DNA of 64,000 bases, taken from contig NZ_CP032100.1 in NCBI RefSeq assembly GCF_003544815.1, positions 2,418,001 to 2,482,000 on the forward strand. Direction: 5' to 3'. The stretch is from Arcobacter suis CECT 7833 (GTDB lineage: Bacteria; Campylobacterota; Campylobacteria; Campylobacterales; Arcobacteraceae). The notes beneath the pieces are model-generated. The model was given only the letters and a program-made list of their open reading frames with translations. It did no database searches and was not told where the DNA came from. Positions 17,432-26,757 of the stretch are shown in pieces. The position numbers were made by a program, and so were the translations under genes. Numbering within the stretch: the stretch's first letter is position 1; every line of letters starts with the position of its first letter.

Positions 17432-17674
17432 ATGTACAAAATAGTTGTAGCAAATCAATGTGGATGTTTTAAAAATAGCAATTTAGAAAATAATTTAACT
17501 TTTGAGTCAAAAGATGAAGCTTTAAGTAAAGCAATAGAGATGAAAAATATTATGAATAATGAATTTTGTAAAAAACATAAATTTGAACTTCAAGAGATGT
17601 TTAATAATTTTGTGATTTCATTTTATAGAGAAGATATTAAACCTGATTGCTGTGGAAATGGTTGTTGCATGTAA
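17432..17674 (+). CDS. Small cysteine-rich protein
   Basis: An 80-residue protein with CGCF near residue 10, one mid-protein Cys (NEFCKKH), and a C-terminal cluster DCCGNGCCM, which ends the protein. Seven cysteines in 80 residues suggest binding of metal (zinc, copper or an Fe-S cluster) or redox buffering. I do not recognise a named family. It is a single-gene unit with its own terminator, flanked by psd (divergent) and mltA (convergent). Confidence 0.65.
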   Translation: MYKIVVANQCGCFKNSNLENNLTFESKDEALSKAIEMKNIMNNEFCKKHKFELQEMFNNFVISFYREDIKPDCCGNGCCM

Positions 17675-17692
17675 GCAACGACTATTTTTTTG
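17661..17692 (+). terminator. Intrinsic terminator of the cysteine-rich gene
   Basis: GTTGTTGC (17661-17668) pairs with GCAACGAC (17675-17682), 8 bp with one G-U, and is followed by TATTTTTTT. The hairpin overlaps the stop codon, so the last codons are part of the terminator. Confidence 0.75.
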
Positions 17693-18812
17693 GCATTAAA
17701 ACGTACATTTTCCCTTTTTCTTTCATTCTTCCAGCATAAGCAAAAGCATCTTCTCCATATCCCCAAAAGAAATCAGCTCGAATATCACCTTTTATAGCTC
17801 CACCAACATCAGCAGCAACCATTAATTGATTTATAGGTTTTTTATCAATGGGATTTTTAGTACTAAGAAAAACTGGCATTCCAAGAGGAATAACACTTCT
17901 ATCAACTGCTAAATTTCTTTTTGCTGTAAGTTGAGTTCCTAAACTTCCCGTTGCTCCTTGCTCTGATTTGTGAAAGAATACATAACTTTCATTTTGATTT
18001 AGTACCTCATCTGCTTTTGCAGGGTTTTTATCTAGATATTTTTTCATACCCTGAGCTGATAATTCATCCTTGCTTATATAACCCTTATTAAGCATATAAG
18101 TTCCAATTCCTTTGAATTTTCTTCCATTTTGCTCAGCATAACCGACATTAATTAATTCACCGTTATCTAATAATATTTTCCCTGAACCTTGAACATGAAG
18201 TAAAAATAAATCTACTTTATTATCAACATAAGCTATAACTTCAAGATTTTTACTTGGATTACTCTCTATTTGAGCCCTTGAATCATAAGGAACAACTTTG
18301 TTTCCAACTAATTTTCCTCTTAATTTATATGTTTTAAGTTCAGGATAAGCCGATACAAAATCAACAATCATCATATCTTTTGGAGTTTTATATACAGGAT
18401 ATTTATATCTTTTATTTTTTTGTAAACTTCCATAAAGAAGAGGTTCATAATAACCTGTAATTGTTCCTTCATCTGAAGAATTATTATCCAAAAGTTTATA
18501 TGGTTGGAAATTTATTGTAAAAAATTTTCTTCCATCTGTTTCATATTCAGCCTTCTGACAAACTTCTTTAAACAACTCATTTCTTTTAGATTTTTTACAA
18601 TCTTTTTTAAAAACATCAAGAGCATGGGTTAAATCATCACTATAAAAACCTTCAATTTCATGAAAACCTACTGCTTGCATATTTTTTGCATTATCTTTTA
18701 TAATATTATTTTCTATTTCACTCTTTTGTTCTTGAGGTATTGTCTCTTTTTTTGTTGCACAACCTGAAAAAAGTACTATTGTTGTTAGGGATATAAATAT
18801 TAAAGATTTCAT
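17682..18812 (-). CDS. mltA: Membrane-bound lytic murein transglycosylase A (lipoprotein)
   Basis: A 376-residue outer-membrane lipoprotein that cleaves peptidoglycan glycan strands to 1,6-anhydro ends. The lipobox is LFSGC (Cys about residue 18). The MltA domain shows TGYYEPLLYGS and VPYDSRAQIE. The 3D domain carries PLGMPVFLST and VAADVGGAIKGDIRADFFWG with its conserved aspartates. Length is close to E. coli MltA (365). It overlaps the upstream zinc-ribbon gene by 4 bp. Confidence 0.9.
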   Translation of the reverse strand: MKSLIFISLTTIVLFSGCATKKETIPQEQKSEIENNIIKDNAKNMQAVGFHEIEGFYSDDLTHALDVFKKDCKKSKRNELFKEVCQKAEYETDGRKFFTINFQPYKLLDNNSSDEGTITGYYEPLLYGSLQKNKRYKYPVYKTPKDMMIVDFVSAYPELKTYKLRGKLVGNKVVPYDSRAQIESNPSKNLEVIAYVDNKVDLFLLHVQGSGKILLDNGELINVGYAEQNGRKFKGIGTYMLNKGYISKDELSAQGMKKYLDKNPAKADEVLNQNESYVFFHKSEQGATGSLGTQLTAKRNLAVDRSVIPLGMPVFLSTKNPIDKKPINQLMVAADVGGAIKGDIRADFFWGYGEDAFAYAGRMKEKGKMYVLMPKK

Positions 18813-19114
18813 AAATCACAACTTGATGGCAATAAATTTGTAGAATGGACTTCTTTTAATCCACATGATTCGCAAGAAAACTCAACATCTTTTACACCTG
18901 AACATCCATGACTTTGAAGCACTCTTGATTTTATAATTTCAGATTTAAATGTTGTTTTTGTTTTTTCATCAAAAAAAACTTTCGCTTTTTGTCCACAAGA
19001 TGGACACTCACCACTAAGTAATTTTTCTACCCTCGAAGTTTTACTTTTTAAGTATAAAAGGACAGAAAAAATAGTTATTAAAAATAATATTAGTAAAAAA
19101 AACAAATTTTGCAT
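18809..19114 (-). CDS. Small membrane protein with zinc-ribbon-like cysteines
   Basis: A 101-residue protein with one N-terminal hydrophobic helix (about residues 3-22) and a soluble tail with CPSCGQ, a lone Cys (SHGCSG) and CESCG, plus a final Cys. The two CxxC pairs look like a zinc ribbon. No function can be named. It lies between dnaK (12 bp downstream of the dnaK stop) and mltA (4-bp overlap), so it may be read through from the heat-shock operon. Confidence 0.6.
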   Translation of the reverse strand: MQNLFFLLILFLITIFSVLLYLKSKTSRVEKLLSGECPSCGQKAKVFFDEKTKTTFKSEIIKSRVLQSHGCSGVKDVEFSCESCGLKEVHSTNLLPSSCDL

Positions 19115-19125
19115 GAAGCAGAGAT

Positions 19126-21009
19126 TTACTCTACTTCAGCATCGATAACATCATCGTCATCTTTTTTTGCTTTTTGGTTTGGTTGAGCACCTGCTTCACC
19201 ACCCTCTTTTTTGTACATTGCTTCTGCTAATTTGTGAGATTTTTCAGTTAAAGTTTTTAATTTAGCTTCAATATCTTCTTTTGTAGCATTATCATCTTTT
19301 AATGTTTCTTCTAAGTCAGCAGCTGCATCAATAATAGCTTTTTTCTCTTCTTCGCTAACTGCACTTTCATTTTCTTCTAAAGTCTTTTTAGTTGAATGTA
19401 ATAAAGCATCAGCTTGATTTCTAACTTCAATTACAGCTTTTTTCTTAGCATCAGCTTCTTTGTTTGCTTCTGCTTCTTGAACCATTTTTTCGATTTCTGC
19501 ATCACTTAATCCAGATGAACCAGAAATTGTAATTTTATTCTCTTTTCCAGTACCTTTATCTTTAGCACTTACATTTAAAACACCATTTGCATCAATATCA
19601 AATGTTACTTCAATTTGAGGAACACCTCTTGGAGCTGCTGGAATATCTGAAAGTTCAAACATACCTAAAGATTTGTTATCTCTTGCAAACTCTCTTTCAC
19701 CTTGAGAAACGTGAATAGAAACAGCTGGTTGATTATCATCAGCAGTTGAGAATACTTGAGATTTTTTAACTGGAATTGTTGTTCCTTTGTCAATTAATTT
19801 AGTCATAACTCCACCTAAAGTTTCAATTCCTAAAGATAAAGGAGTAACGTCTAGTAATAATACATCTTTAACATCACCTTTTAAAACTCCAGCTTGAACA
19901 GCAGCCCCAGCAGCTACAACTTCGTCAGGATTTACACCTTTATTTAAATCTTTTCCAAAGAAATCTCTAACAACTTTATTTGCTTTTGGTAATCTTGTAG
20001 ATCCACCAACCATAATAATTTCTTGAATTTCTTCTTTTTTCAATCCAGCATCTTTAAGTGCAGTTTTGATGTGCTCTAAAGTTTCATTAATTAAATGTTC
20101 AGTCATAGACTCAAATTTTGCTCTTGTTAATGATTTAACTAAGTGAACAGGACCTGCGCTTCCCATTGAAATAAATGGTAAGTTAATCTCTGTTGATTCA
20201 GCTGATGATAACTCTTTTTTAGCATTTTCAGCAGCATCTTTTAATCTTTGTAATGCCATTTTGTCGTTTTTAACGTCAAAACCATTTTCATCTTTGAACT
20301 CTTTTGCTAGCCAATCAATAATTGCATTATCAAAGTCATCTCCACCTAAGAAAGCATTTCCATCAGTTGAAAGTACTTCAAAAGTTCCATCACCAATTTC
20401 TAAAACTGTAACGTCAAAAGTTCCTCCACCTAAATCGTAAACAAGAACTTTTTCTTCACCTTTTTTATCTAAACCATAAGCTAATGAAGCAGCTGTTGGC
20501 TCATTGATAATTCTAAGTACATTTAAACCTGCAATTGTTCCAGCTTCTTGAGTTGCTTTTCTTTGTGCATCATTGAAGTATGCAGGAACTGTAATAACAG
20601 CATCAGTTACTGCTTGACCTAAATACTCTTCTGCGTCTGCTTTTAATTTTGATAAAATTTTTGCAGAAATTTCTTGAGGTGTATAAACTTTCCCACCAAT
20701 TTCAACAGCTGCTGCTCCGCTTCTATCAACGATTTTATATCCAACTTTTGATTGAGCTGCTTTTGCATTTGGCTCATCCATCATTAGACCCATAATTCTT
20801 TTGATTGAATAAATAGTTTTTTCTGGATTTGTAATCGCTTGTCTTTTTGCAGGATCTCCTACTAAAACTTCACCTTTATCTGTAAATGCAACAATTGAAG
20901 GAGTTGTATTTTTCCCTTCTTTATTAGGGATGATTTTCGCTTCACCATTTTCATAAACTGCCACACAAGAGTTTGTTGTTCCTAAATCTATTCCAATTAC
21001 TTTACTCAT
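19126..21009 (-). CDS. dnaK: Chaperone DnaK (Hsp70)
   Basis: A 627-residue Hsp70. It has the phosphate-1 loop [18 protein letters not shown], the second phosphate loop [17 protein letters not shown], the adenosine motif [12 protein letters not shown], the interdomain linker [13 protein letters not shown] and an acidic C terminus [11 protein letters not shown]. It refolds proteins with GrpE and DnaJ. It is the third gene of hrcA-grpE-dnaK, with an 84-bp gap after grpE. Confidence 0.98.
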   Translation of the reverse strand: MSKVIGIDLGTTNSCVAVYENGEAKIIPNKEGKNTTPSIVAFTDKGEVLVGDPAKRQAITNPEKTIYSIKRIMGLMMDEPNAKAAQSKVGYKIVDRSGAAAVEIGGKVYTPQEISAKILSKLKADAEEYLGQAVTDAVITVPAYFNDAQRKATQEAGTIAGLNVLRIINEPTAASLAYGLDKKGEEKVLVYDLGGGTFDVTVLEIGDGTFEVLSTDGNAFLGGDDFDNAIIDWLAKEFKDENGFDVKNDKMALQRLKDAAENAKKELSSAESTEINLPFISMGSAGPVHLVKSLTRAKFESMTEHLINETLEHIKTALKDAGLKKEEIQEIIMVGGSTRLPKANKVVRDFFGKDLNKGVNPDEVVAAGAAVQAGVLKGDVKDVLLLDVTPLSLGIETLGGVMTKLIDKGTTIPVKKSQVFSTADDNQPAVSIHVSQGEREFARDNKSLGMFELSDIPAAPRGVPQIEVTFDIDANGVLNVSAKDKGTGKENKITISGSSGLSDAEIEKMVQEAEANKEADAKKKAVIEVRNQADALLHSTKKTLEENESAVSEEEKKAIIDAAADLEETLKDDNATKEDIEAKLKTLTEKSHKLAEAMYKKEGGEAGAQPNQKAKKDDDDVIDAEVE

Positions 21010-21093
21010 TTTATATCCTTATTAAGTTTTGTTTTTTATTTTAATTTATATCTTTTCAAATCTATCTAGTTTTATGACATTACGGTCAAAATA

Positions 21094-21654
21094 TTAGTTT
21101 GCTATACTAACCATTGCAGGTCTTAAAAGTCTATCTTTTAACATATAACCTTTTTGTAATTCATTTACAATTTGCCCAGACTCATGGTCTGCACTATCAA
21201 CTTGCATAACTGCATTGTGAACATTTGGGTCAAACTCACCATCAGTTTCAATTTTTGAAATATTATGTTTTTCAAAAGTAGTATTGAAGTTTTTAATTGT
21301 AAGTTCAATTCCTTCTTTTAATTTTCCTAATAATTCAGCAGCAGCTAAATCAACATTAGCTGATTGTAATGCCATTTCAAGGCTATCAATTGGAGCTAAT
21401 AAATCTTTTGCAAACTTCTCACTTGCATAATCAATAGCTTGATATTTTTCCCTTTCAAGTCTTTTTTTGATATTTTCAAAATCAGCATGAACTCTTAAAT
21501 ATTTATCTTCACTATCTTTTAATTGTTGCTCTAAAGAAGCAATTTTATCTTCTAAAGTCTCTTCTTTAGGTGTTTCTTCAACTACTACTTCAGCTTGAAC
21601 TTCTTGTTCAGTTATCTCTTCTTGTATTAATTCTTCTTTTTTTTCTTCACTCAC
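21094..21654 (-). CDS. grpE: Nucleotide exchange factor GrpE
   Basis: A 186-residue DnaK co-chaperone that drives ADP release. It has a long acidic, coiled-coil N terminus (about residues 1-80), the RVHADFENIKKRLERE dimer helix and the C-terminal beta-wing with FDPNVHNAVMQV and LQKGYMLKDRLLRPAMV. Spacing to hrcA is 9 bp. Confidence 0.96.
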   Translation of the reverse strand: MSEEKKEELIQEEITEQEVQAEVVVEETPKEETLEDKIASLEQQLKDSEDKYLRVHADFENIKKRLEREKYQAIDYASEKFAKDLLAPIDSLEMALQSANVDLAAAELLGKLKEGIELTIKNFNTTFEKHNISKIETDGEFDPNVHNAVMQVDSADHESGQIVNELQKGYMLKDRLLRPAMVSIAN

Positions 21655-21663
21655 ATTTATCTC

Positions 21664-22455
21664 CTAAAAAGTTGTAATTTTTTCATAAAAATATTCATAA
21701 TCTTTTGGTAACTCACCAATAACCAACATCTTTACATCTTCATTATTGATTTTACAGTAATTACAAATTCCAATATAATTTGCAGGTAATAATTTATCAA
21801 AATATAACCCTTCTTTTAATTCATCTAAAATCTGACCTTTTAGAAAACTATTTATTGTGTATTCATCAAAGTCATAATTTAAGGCTAAATTCAAAAACTC
21901 TTTATAATTAAAAATCTGAAAATCTGAATTTTGCAAAGTTTGATTTATAGATTCATAAACCTCATAAGCACCAACATCTTTTGAAACTTTTGTAATATCT
22001 TTTAAATCTAAACCTATCATATCATTCAAAAATCTATAAAGTGCATCTGAATACTTTACGCTAATAGCAAATGAAGAAAATTCTAATATCATATATCTAT
22101 TTTCTACATTTAAAATATCTTTTAATATATCAGATTTCTCTTTTTTTATAAAAACAGACAGCCCTATATTTGAAGCAAAATATTCTAAAGCTCGTAAATT
22201 TACACCTTTTAGTTTAAAATTAAGTTTTGATTGCCAATACTGTTTTAAAGCTTCAGTTGTTGGAGTTCTTCCACTACTGATATGCTCTTGTGCAAGATAA
22301 CCTTCTTCACCTAACTTTTTAAAGTAACCCCTAATAGTCGCGGGTGAATAAGTAATATCATACATAGATTTTAATTGAGTTGAACCAATTGGTTCAAGAT
22401 GCTCAATATAAGCTCTAATAATAGATTGTAATAAAAACTCTTTTTTATCTAACAT
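21664..22455 (-). CDS. hrcA: Heat-inducible transcription repressor HrcA
   Basis: HrcA binds CIRCE operators and represses chaperone operons until misfolded protein titrates GroEL. The winged-helix N terminus is clear (EHLEPIGSTQLK, YSPATIRGYFKKLGEEGYL, SSGRTPT). The protein is about 263 residues, shorter than many HrcA proteins (about 340), as is usual in this phylum. A TTG start 12 bp upstream (22467) is possible, but ATG at 22455 gives the normal N terminus MLDKKEFLLQSI. It lies just downstream of a CIRCE-like site, so it represses its own operon. Confidence 0.93.
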   Translation of the reverse strand: MLDKKEFLLQSIIRAYIEHLEPIGSTQLKSMYDITYSPATIRGYFKKLGEEGYLAQEHISSGRTPTTEALKQYWQSKLNFKLKGVNLRALEYFASNIGLSVFIKKEKSDILKDILNVENRYMILEFSSFAISVKYSDALYRFLNDMIGLDLKDITKVSKDVGAYEVYESINQTLQNSDFQIFNYKEFLNLALNYDFDEYTINSFLKGQILDELKEGLYFDKLLPANYIGICNYCKINNEDVKMLVIGELPKDYEYFYEKITTF

Positions 22456-22476
22456 ATTTACGACCAATTTGAAATT

Positions 22477-22503
22477 TTAGCACTCACTATCATAAACTGC
22501 TAA
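22477..22503. promoter_or_regulatory. CIRCE-like HrcA operator
   Basis: TTAGCACTC (22477-22485), a 9-nt spacer and AACTGCTAA (22495-22503). The left arm matches the CIRCE consensus exactly; the right arm (consensus GAGTGCTAA) matches 7 of 9. It lies between the promoter at 22507-22536 and hrcA, where bound HrcA would block transcription. Confidence 0.88.
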
Positions 22504-22506
22504 AGA

Positions 22507-22536
22507 ATTATAACCTATTGAGTCTTTATTTGTCAA
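22507..22536 (-). promoter_or_regulatory. Sigma-70 promoter of hrcA-grpE-dnaK
   Basis: On the minus strand TTGACA (22531-22536) and TATAAT (22507-22512), both exact consensus, are separated by 18 bp. The start site falls within or next to the CIRCE element. It is the best -35/-10 pair I saw in the window and fits HrcA-controlled vegetative transcription. Confidence 0.88.
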
Positions 22537-22624
22537 GTATTTTATTTCGATTTTTTAAAATTTAAGTCAGTCTCAAATGATTATATGTTAAATTATTACT
22601 AATTTATAGTTTTACGGAAGAAAA

Positions 22625-23572
22625 ATGAAAAATATTTATAAACTCACTTTACTTGGAATATTGTCAACACCTGTTTTTTCATCTCAATTTATAACTATTG
22701 GAACTGGTGGAGTAACAGGAACTTATTATCCTACTGGTGGTGCGATTTGTAGATTTGTAAACCAATATAAAAAAGAATCAAAAATAAGATGTTCAGTTGA
22801 ATCAACAGATGGTTCTTTATATAATTTAAATACTTTAAAAAATGGAGAACTTGATTTTGGAATTGTTCAATCGGATATTGTTTATCAAGCTTCAAAAGGC
22901 GAAGGTGCATTTAAAGATGTAAAATTTCCTAAATTAAGATCTGTTATAGCGATATATCCTGAATTATTAACTTTAGTTACAAAAAAAGATTCAAATATAA
23001 ATAAACTTTTGGATATTAAAGGAAAAAGAATTAACTTAGGAAATAGTGGAAGTGGAAATGAAACAACTGCTTTAGCTTTATTTGAAGAAAGTGGAATTAA
23101 TAAAAATGATTTAAAACAGGTTGGTACATTTAGTGCTTCTGAAATGCCTGACGCTTTAAAAAACAATATAATTGATGGTTATTTTTATATGGTTGGGCAT
23201 CCGACTGCAAATATAAAAGATGCAGCAAATTCTACTGATATAAAAATAATTCCTATTGATAATAATATTTTAGACTCTTTAATTGAAAAATATCCATATT
23301 TTACAAAAGGTTATATTCAAGCAGGAACTTATAGAGGCCAAGAAAATGATATTCCTACATTTGGGGTAAAAGCTGTACTTGTAACAAATGAAAATGTTAA
23401 TGAACATACAGTTTATCTTTTAGTTAAAGCTATTTTAGAAAATTTTGATGAATTCAAAAAATTACATCCAGCTTATGAAAACTTAACAAAAGAGTCTTTA
23501 TTAAATGGTTTATCCGCACCATTACATGAAGGAGCTAAAAAATATTTTGAAGAAGCTGGATTAATAAAATAA
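22625..23572 (+). CDS. TAXI family TRAP transporter solute-binding protein
   Basis: A 315-residue periplasmic binding protein with a signal peptide ending near VFSSQ. The TAXI pattern is evident: FITIGTGGVTGTYYPTGGAICR, then SVESTDGSLYNLNTLKNGELDFGIVQSD and INLGNSGSGNETTA. It would feed a TRAP permease with a substrate such as glutamate, a dicarboxylate or another organic acid. No permease gene is adjacent, so it is either an orphan or pairs with a distant 4TM-12TM fusion. Confidence 0.9.
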   Translation: MKNIYKLTLLGILSTPVFSSQFITIGTGGVTGTYYPTGGAICRFVNQYKKESKIRCSVESTDGSLYNLNTLKNGELDFGIVQSDIVYQASKGEGAFKDVKFPKLRSVIAIYPELLTLVTKKDSNINKLLDIKGKRINLGNSGSGNETTALALFEESGINKNDLKQVGTFSASEMPDALKNNIIDGYFYMVGHPTANIKDAANSTDIKIIPIDNNILDSLIEKYPYFTKGYIQAGTYRGQENDIPTFGVKAVLVTNENVNEHTVYLLVKAILENFDEFKKLHPAYENLTKESLLNGLSAPLHEGAKKYFEEAGLIK

Positions 23573-23585
23573 TTAATATTTTATT
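23563..23585. terminator. AT-only hairpin at a convergent junction
   Basis: AATAAAATA (23563-23571) and TATTTTATT (23577-23585) form a 9-bp stem spanning the abutting stop codons of the TAXI gene and truA. It contains no G-C pair, so it is weak; it may act as a bidirectional terminator. Confidence 0.4.
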
Positions 23586-24295
23586 TTTGCTAGATAAAGC
23601 CCATTTGCAATTGCAGGCGTTTTAAAAATATGTTTTTTTAGATTTAACTGTTCTTTTAGATTCTCAATACTTTGTTTATTATCATTAATTGCAAGTAAAA
23701 ATCCAACCATAAGTCTAATTTGAGATCTTAAATATGAATTTGCAGTAAATTGAAAAACATAAATATCTTTATATTTATAAAACTTTGCATCAAAAATTTC
23801 TCTTTTTGTTAACTCTTTATCACTTCCAGTTTTATGAAAATATTTAAAATCATAAATACCAATAAACTCTTTTATAGCTTTTTTTAAAAGTTCTTCATTT
23901 ACATTTTTAACATAAGTAATAAATTTATCATTAAAAGGGGTTGTGGGTTTAGTAGTAATTAAATATCTATAAACTCTCTTTTTTGCATGAAATCTTGAGT
24001 GAAAATCATCTTTTACTTTTGATATTTTTGATATTTTAATTGAAGTTGGAAGATTTTTATTTAAAACCTCTTTTAGTTTAAGAAAATCACTCCAAAAATC
24101 AGGTACAAAACAGTTAAAAACTTGTCCTGTTGCATGAACTTCTTTGTCTGTTCTTCCACTTAAAACAATATTTGTTTCAATATTTATTTTTTTAAATGCT
24201 TTAAGAAGTTTATCTTCAACGGTCATTCCATTTGGTTGTTTTTGACTTCCTTGAAATAAACTTCCATCATAAGCAAGAGTAAATTTTAGATTCAT
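23573..24295 (-). CDS. truA: tRNA pseudouridine synthase A
   Basis: A 240-residue enzyme that forms pseudouridine at positions 38-40 of tRNA anticodon arms. The N terminus FTLAYDGSLFQGSQKQPNGMTVEDKL and the catalytic SGRTDKEVHATGQV (Asp nucleophile) are diagnostic. RSQIRLMVGFLL near the C terminus is also typical. It is the last gene of a long minus-strand run, 8 bp after the lptF/G-type gene. Confidence 0.94.
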   Translation of the reverse strand: MNLKFTLAYDGSLFQGSQKQPNGMTVEDKLLKAFKKINIETNIVLSGRTDKEVHATGQVFNCFVPDFWSDFLKLKEVLNKNLPTSIKISKISKVKDDFHSRFHAKKRVYRYLITTKPTTPFNDKFITYVKNVNEELLKKAIKEFIGIYDFKYFHKTGSDKELTKREIFDAKFYKYKDIYVFQFTANSYLRSQIRLMVGFLLAINDNKQSIENLKEQLNLKKHIFKTPAIANGLYLAKIKY

Positions 24296-24303
24296 AAACT
24301 AAA

Positions 24304-25320
24304 TCAATACTCTTTTTTAATTGTTTTAGAATACAAAATATATGTTCCACTAAGCCATAAAATAGGAATAGTATATAAAGCATGTAATAAAATTCTATCT
24401 CCAATTGATTTTATTAAAACATAATATAAAACAATTGAAATCAAAGAGTAAAAAACTGCTCTGTTTTTTTCATATCTTGGATTAAAATATCCAAAAGTAA
24501 TTACTAAGAAAAGTGATACAAATGGAAATAACGAAGTTAAAATATAAAAAGTTAAATCATCAATATCAATTTTCTTTTCAATATTTTCTTTCCAATATTC
24601 ATAAGAATCTGTAAAAATACCTATTTTACTATCTGAAATAGAATCATTTATATACATTGATTTAAAATCTATTTGATTAAACTCTTTTTCATCAATAATA
24701 AAAGCTTTCCCATCATTTAATTTAAAACTCAAAGCACCTTTATCATTATCTAAAACTGCTGTCTCACTAACAATAAATTGGTCTTTTCCCTTTTCTGTTT
24801 TGAAAAGTTTTACTTCATCATAAACTCTATCATCTTTTCCATTTATGTAAATTAACCAATCTCCAAACTTTTGTCCAAATTCACTGGGTTTTATATTAAA
24901 ATTCGCTTCTTTTTTCTTTTTATCCAAAAATTGTTTTGTTAAAAATTTTGTTTTAGGAATTAAACCTACTGAAACAACCAATAACATAACTGATAAAAGA
25001 AGAGTAATTGGTGCAAATATTTTCAAAATATTTACAGGATTTAATCCAAAAGATGTAATTACCGTAAGTTCATATTCACTTGCTAATTTTGCCAATGTTA
25101 TAACTAAAGATAAAAAAAATGAAATTGGCATAGTATAAAATAAAATTTGTGGTATTACATAAGAAAATAAAGTAAATAATTCAAAAAAATCAAGAGTTAT
25201 TATTGAAGTTAAAGATGCTATTTTCACTAAAAATACAACTGAAGTTATAAAAAATAATCCTAAAAATATTGGGAAAAATGTAATCGCTAATTGAGAGTGT
25301 AAATACTGTTTTAATTTCAA
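24304..25320 (-). CDS. LptF/LptG family permease (YjgP/YjgQ)
   Basis: A 338-residue inner-membrane protein with three N-terminal and three C-terminal helices around a large periplasmic domain (about residues 130-255). This is the LptF/LptG layout of the LPS-export ABC transporter. The N terminus YLHSQLAITFFPIFLGLFF and the TMPISFFLSLVITLAKLASEYELTVI stretch fit the family. Which of the two subunits it is cannot be decided here. It overlaps the prepilin peptidase gene by 4 bp. Confidence 0.82.
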   Translation of the reverse strand: MKLKQYLHSQLAITFFPIFLGLFFITSVVFLVKIASLTSIITLDFFELFTLFSYVIPQILFYTMPISFFLSLVITLAKLASEYELTVITSFGLNPVNILKIFAPITLLLSVMLLVVSVGLIPKTKFLTKQFLDKKKKEANFNIKPSEFGQKFGDWLIYINGKDDRVYDEVKLFKTEKGKDQFIVSETAVLDNDKGALSFKLNDGKAFIIDEKEFNQIDFKSMYINDSISDSKIGIFTDSYEYWKENIEKKIDIDDLTFYILTSLFPFVSLFLVITFGYFNPRYEKNRAVFYSLISIVLYYVLIKSIGDRILLHALYTIPILWLSGTYILYSKTIKKEY

Positions 25321-26111
25321 AAAAAGACCTTTATAATTGTTTCTAAATCAAAAAAATATTCAGTAAAAAATCCTAAAACTAAATAGGGAATAAATGGAGT
25401 TTGAATATCTTTATTCATAAAATTTGAATAGATTGCAGGAATTATAGCAAAAATTGCAGCTAAAAATACAGCAAACATTCCACCACTTAGCCCAAGTATA
25501 ATTCCTAACATTGCAATTATTGGAATATCGCCTTCTCCTAAAGCCTCTTGGGTTTTCAAAGTTTTATCTTTTAAAATTCTTGATTTTATATTTTGGATAT
25601 AAAAAGTAATTACAAAATTTAGTAAAACAAAAGCCCCAGCAAATAAAAAAGCATTTTTAAAAGTTTCTATTATTGAAAAATTTGAAGCAAAAAAAGAGAG
25701 AACTAAAGCAATTAAAAGTAAATAATCTGGAACTGCTTTATATTTTAAATCAATAAATGATAGAGTTATTAAAACATATGATAATAAACACATAAATACA
25801 AATTCTGAAGTTAATCCCAATTTTAAAAACAAAACTAAAGTTATAATTCCACTAAGAAATTCAACTAAAAAATATAAAAAAGAGATTTTAACTCCACAAT
25901 AAGAACATTTTGTTTTTAAAAAGATATAAGAAAGAAGTGGAATATTATGGTACCAATAAATTAAATGATTACATTTAGGACAAGTGCTTCTTGTTAAAAT
26001 TGATTGATTTAATGGAAGTCGCAAAATCAATACATTTAAAAATGAACCAATACAAATACCAAAAATGAAACTAAATACCTCCAAATCTTCTCTCTCTTTT
26101 ACTAAATTCAC
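25317..26111 (-). CDS. Prepilin peptidase (A24 family)
   Basis: An inner-membrane aspartyl protease/methylase that processes type IV pilin-like precursors. It has the N-terminal FGICIGSFLNVLILRLP, the cytosolic zinc pairs CPKC and CSYC (about residues 43-46 and 70-73), and the two catalytic aspartates in FIDLKYKAVPD and GEGDIPIIAMLG. The GTG start at 26111 overlaps uppS by 41 bp; a TTG about 27 bp further in (near 26084) would give a more typical N terminus, so the start is uncertain. No pilin genes lie nearby. Confidence 0.88.
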   Translation of the reverse strand: MNLVKEREDLEVFSFIFGICIGSFLNVLILRLPLNQSILTRSTCPKCNHLIYWYHNIPLLSYIFLKTKCSYCGVKISFLYFLVEFLSGIITLVLFLKLGLTSEFVFMCLLSYVLITLSFIDLKYKAVPDYLLLIALVLSFFASNFSIIETFKNAFLFAGAFVLLNFVITFYIQNIKSRILKDKTLKTQEALGEGDIPIIAMLGIILGLSGGMFAVFLAAIFAIIPAIYSNFMNKDIQTPFIPYLVLGFFTEYFFDLETIIKVFF

Positions 26112-26757
26112 TTAAAATTTCATTTAGTTCAGTTTCACTGAAATCTGGCCAATAAGTTTTTGTAAAAAACATCTCTGCATAAGCATTTTGCCATAATAAA
26201 TAATTTGAAAGTCTAACTTCTCCACTAGTTCGAATTAATACATCAACATCATTCATTCCTGCTGTATCAAGACAAGATTCAAGATTTTCTTCTGTAACTT
26301 CAAGATTTAATTCATTTAATTTTTTTATTGCTCTAATTATTTCATTTTTTGAACCATAATTCAAAGCTAAAACTTGTGTTAATCCTGTACAAACTGAAGT
26401 TTTCTTTTCTGTATCAGATATAGTTTTTTGCAAACTCTTAGAAAATCTACTTAAATCTCCTATTGCTTTAAATTTTATATTATTTTTTATATAAACTTCT
26501 AACTCTTTTTTTAGATATTTTTCTAATAATTTCATCAAAAATTCAACTTCAAGTTTTGGTCTTTCCCAATTTTCAGTAGAAAAAGCATATAAAGTTAAAT
26601 ATTTAACTCCAATATTTGCACAATAAGTAGTAATTTTTCTAACAGTACTTGCACCTTCTTCATGACCAGCTGTTCTATTTAGACCTCTTTCTTTTGCCCA
26701 TCGACCATTTCCATCCATAATTATTGCAATATGAGAAGGTATTTTAATTTCATTCAT
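26071..26757 (-). CDS. uppS: Undecaprenyl diphosphate synthase
   Basis: A cis-prenyltransferase of about 228 residues that makes the C55 lipid carrier for peptidoglycan and surface glycans. HIAIIMDGNGRWAKERG (Asp for Mg), HEEGASTVRKI, YLTLYAFSTENWERP and the C-terminal LIRTSGEVRLSNYLLWQ are all present. An earlier in-frame ATG at 26772 exists; 26757 gives the usual short N terminus MNEIKIPSH. Either start overlaps the coaBC stop. Confidence 0.95.
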   Translation of the reverse strand: MNEIKIPSHIAIIMDGNGRWAKERGLNRTAGHEEGASTVRKITTYCANIGVKYLTLYAFSTENWERPKLEVEFLMKLLEKYLKKELEVYIKNNIKFKAIGDLSRFSKSLQKTISDTEKKTSVCTGLTQVLALNYGSKNEIIRAIKKLNELNLEVTEENLESCLDTAGMNDVDVLIRTSGEVRLSNYLLWQNAYAEMFFTKTYWPDFSETELNEILSEFSKRERRFGGI

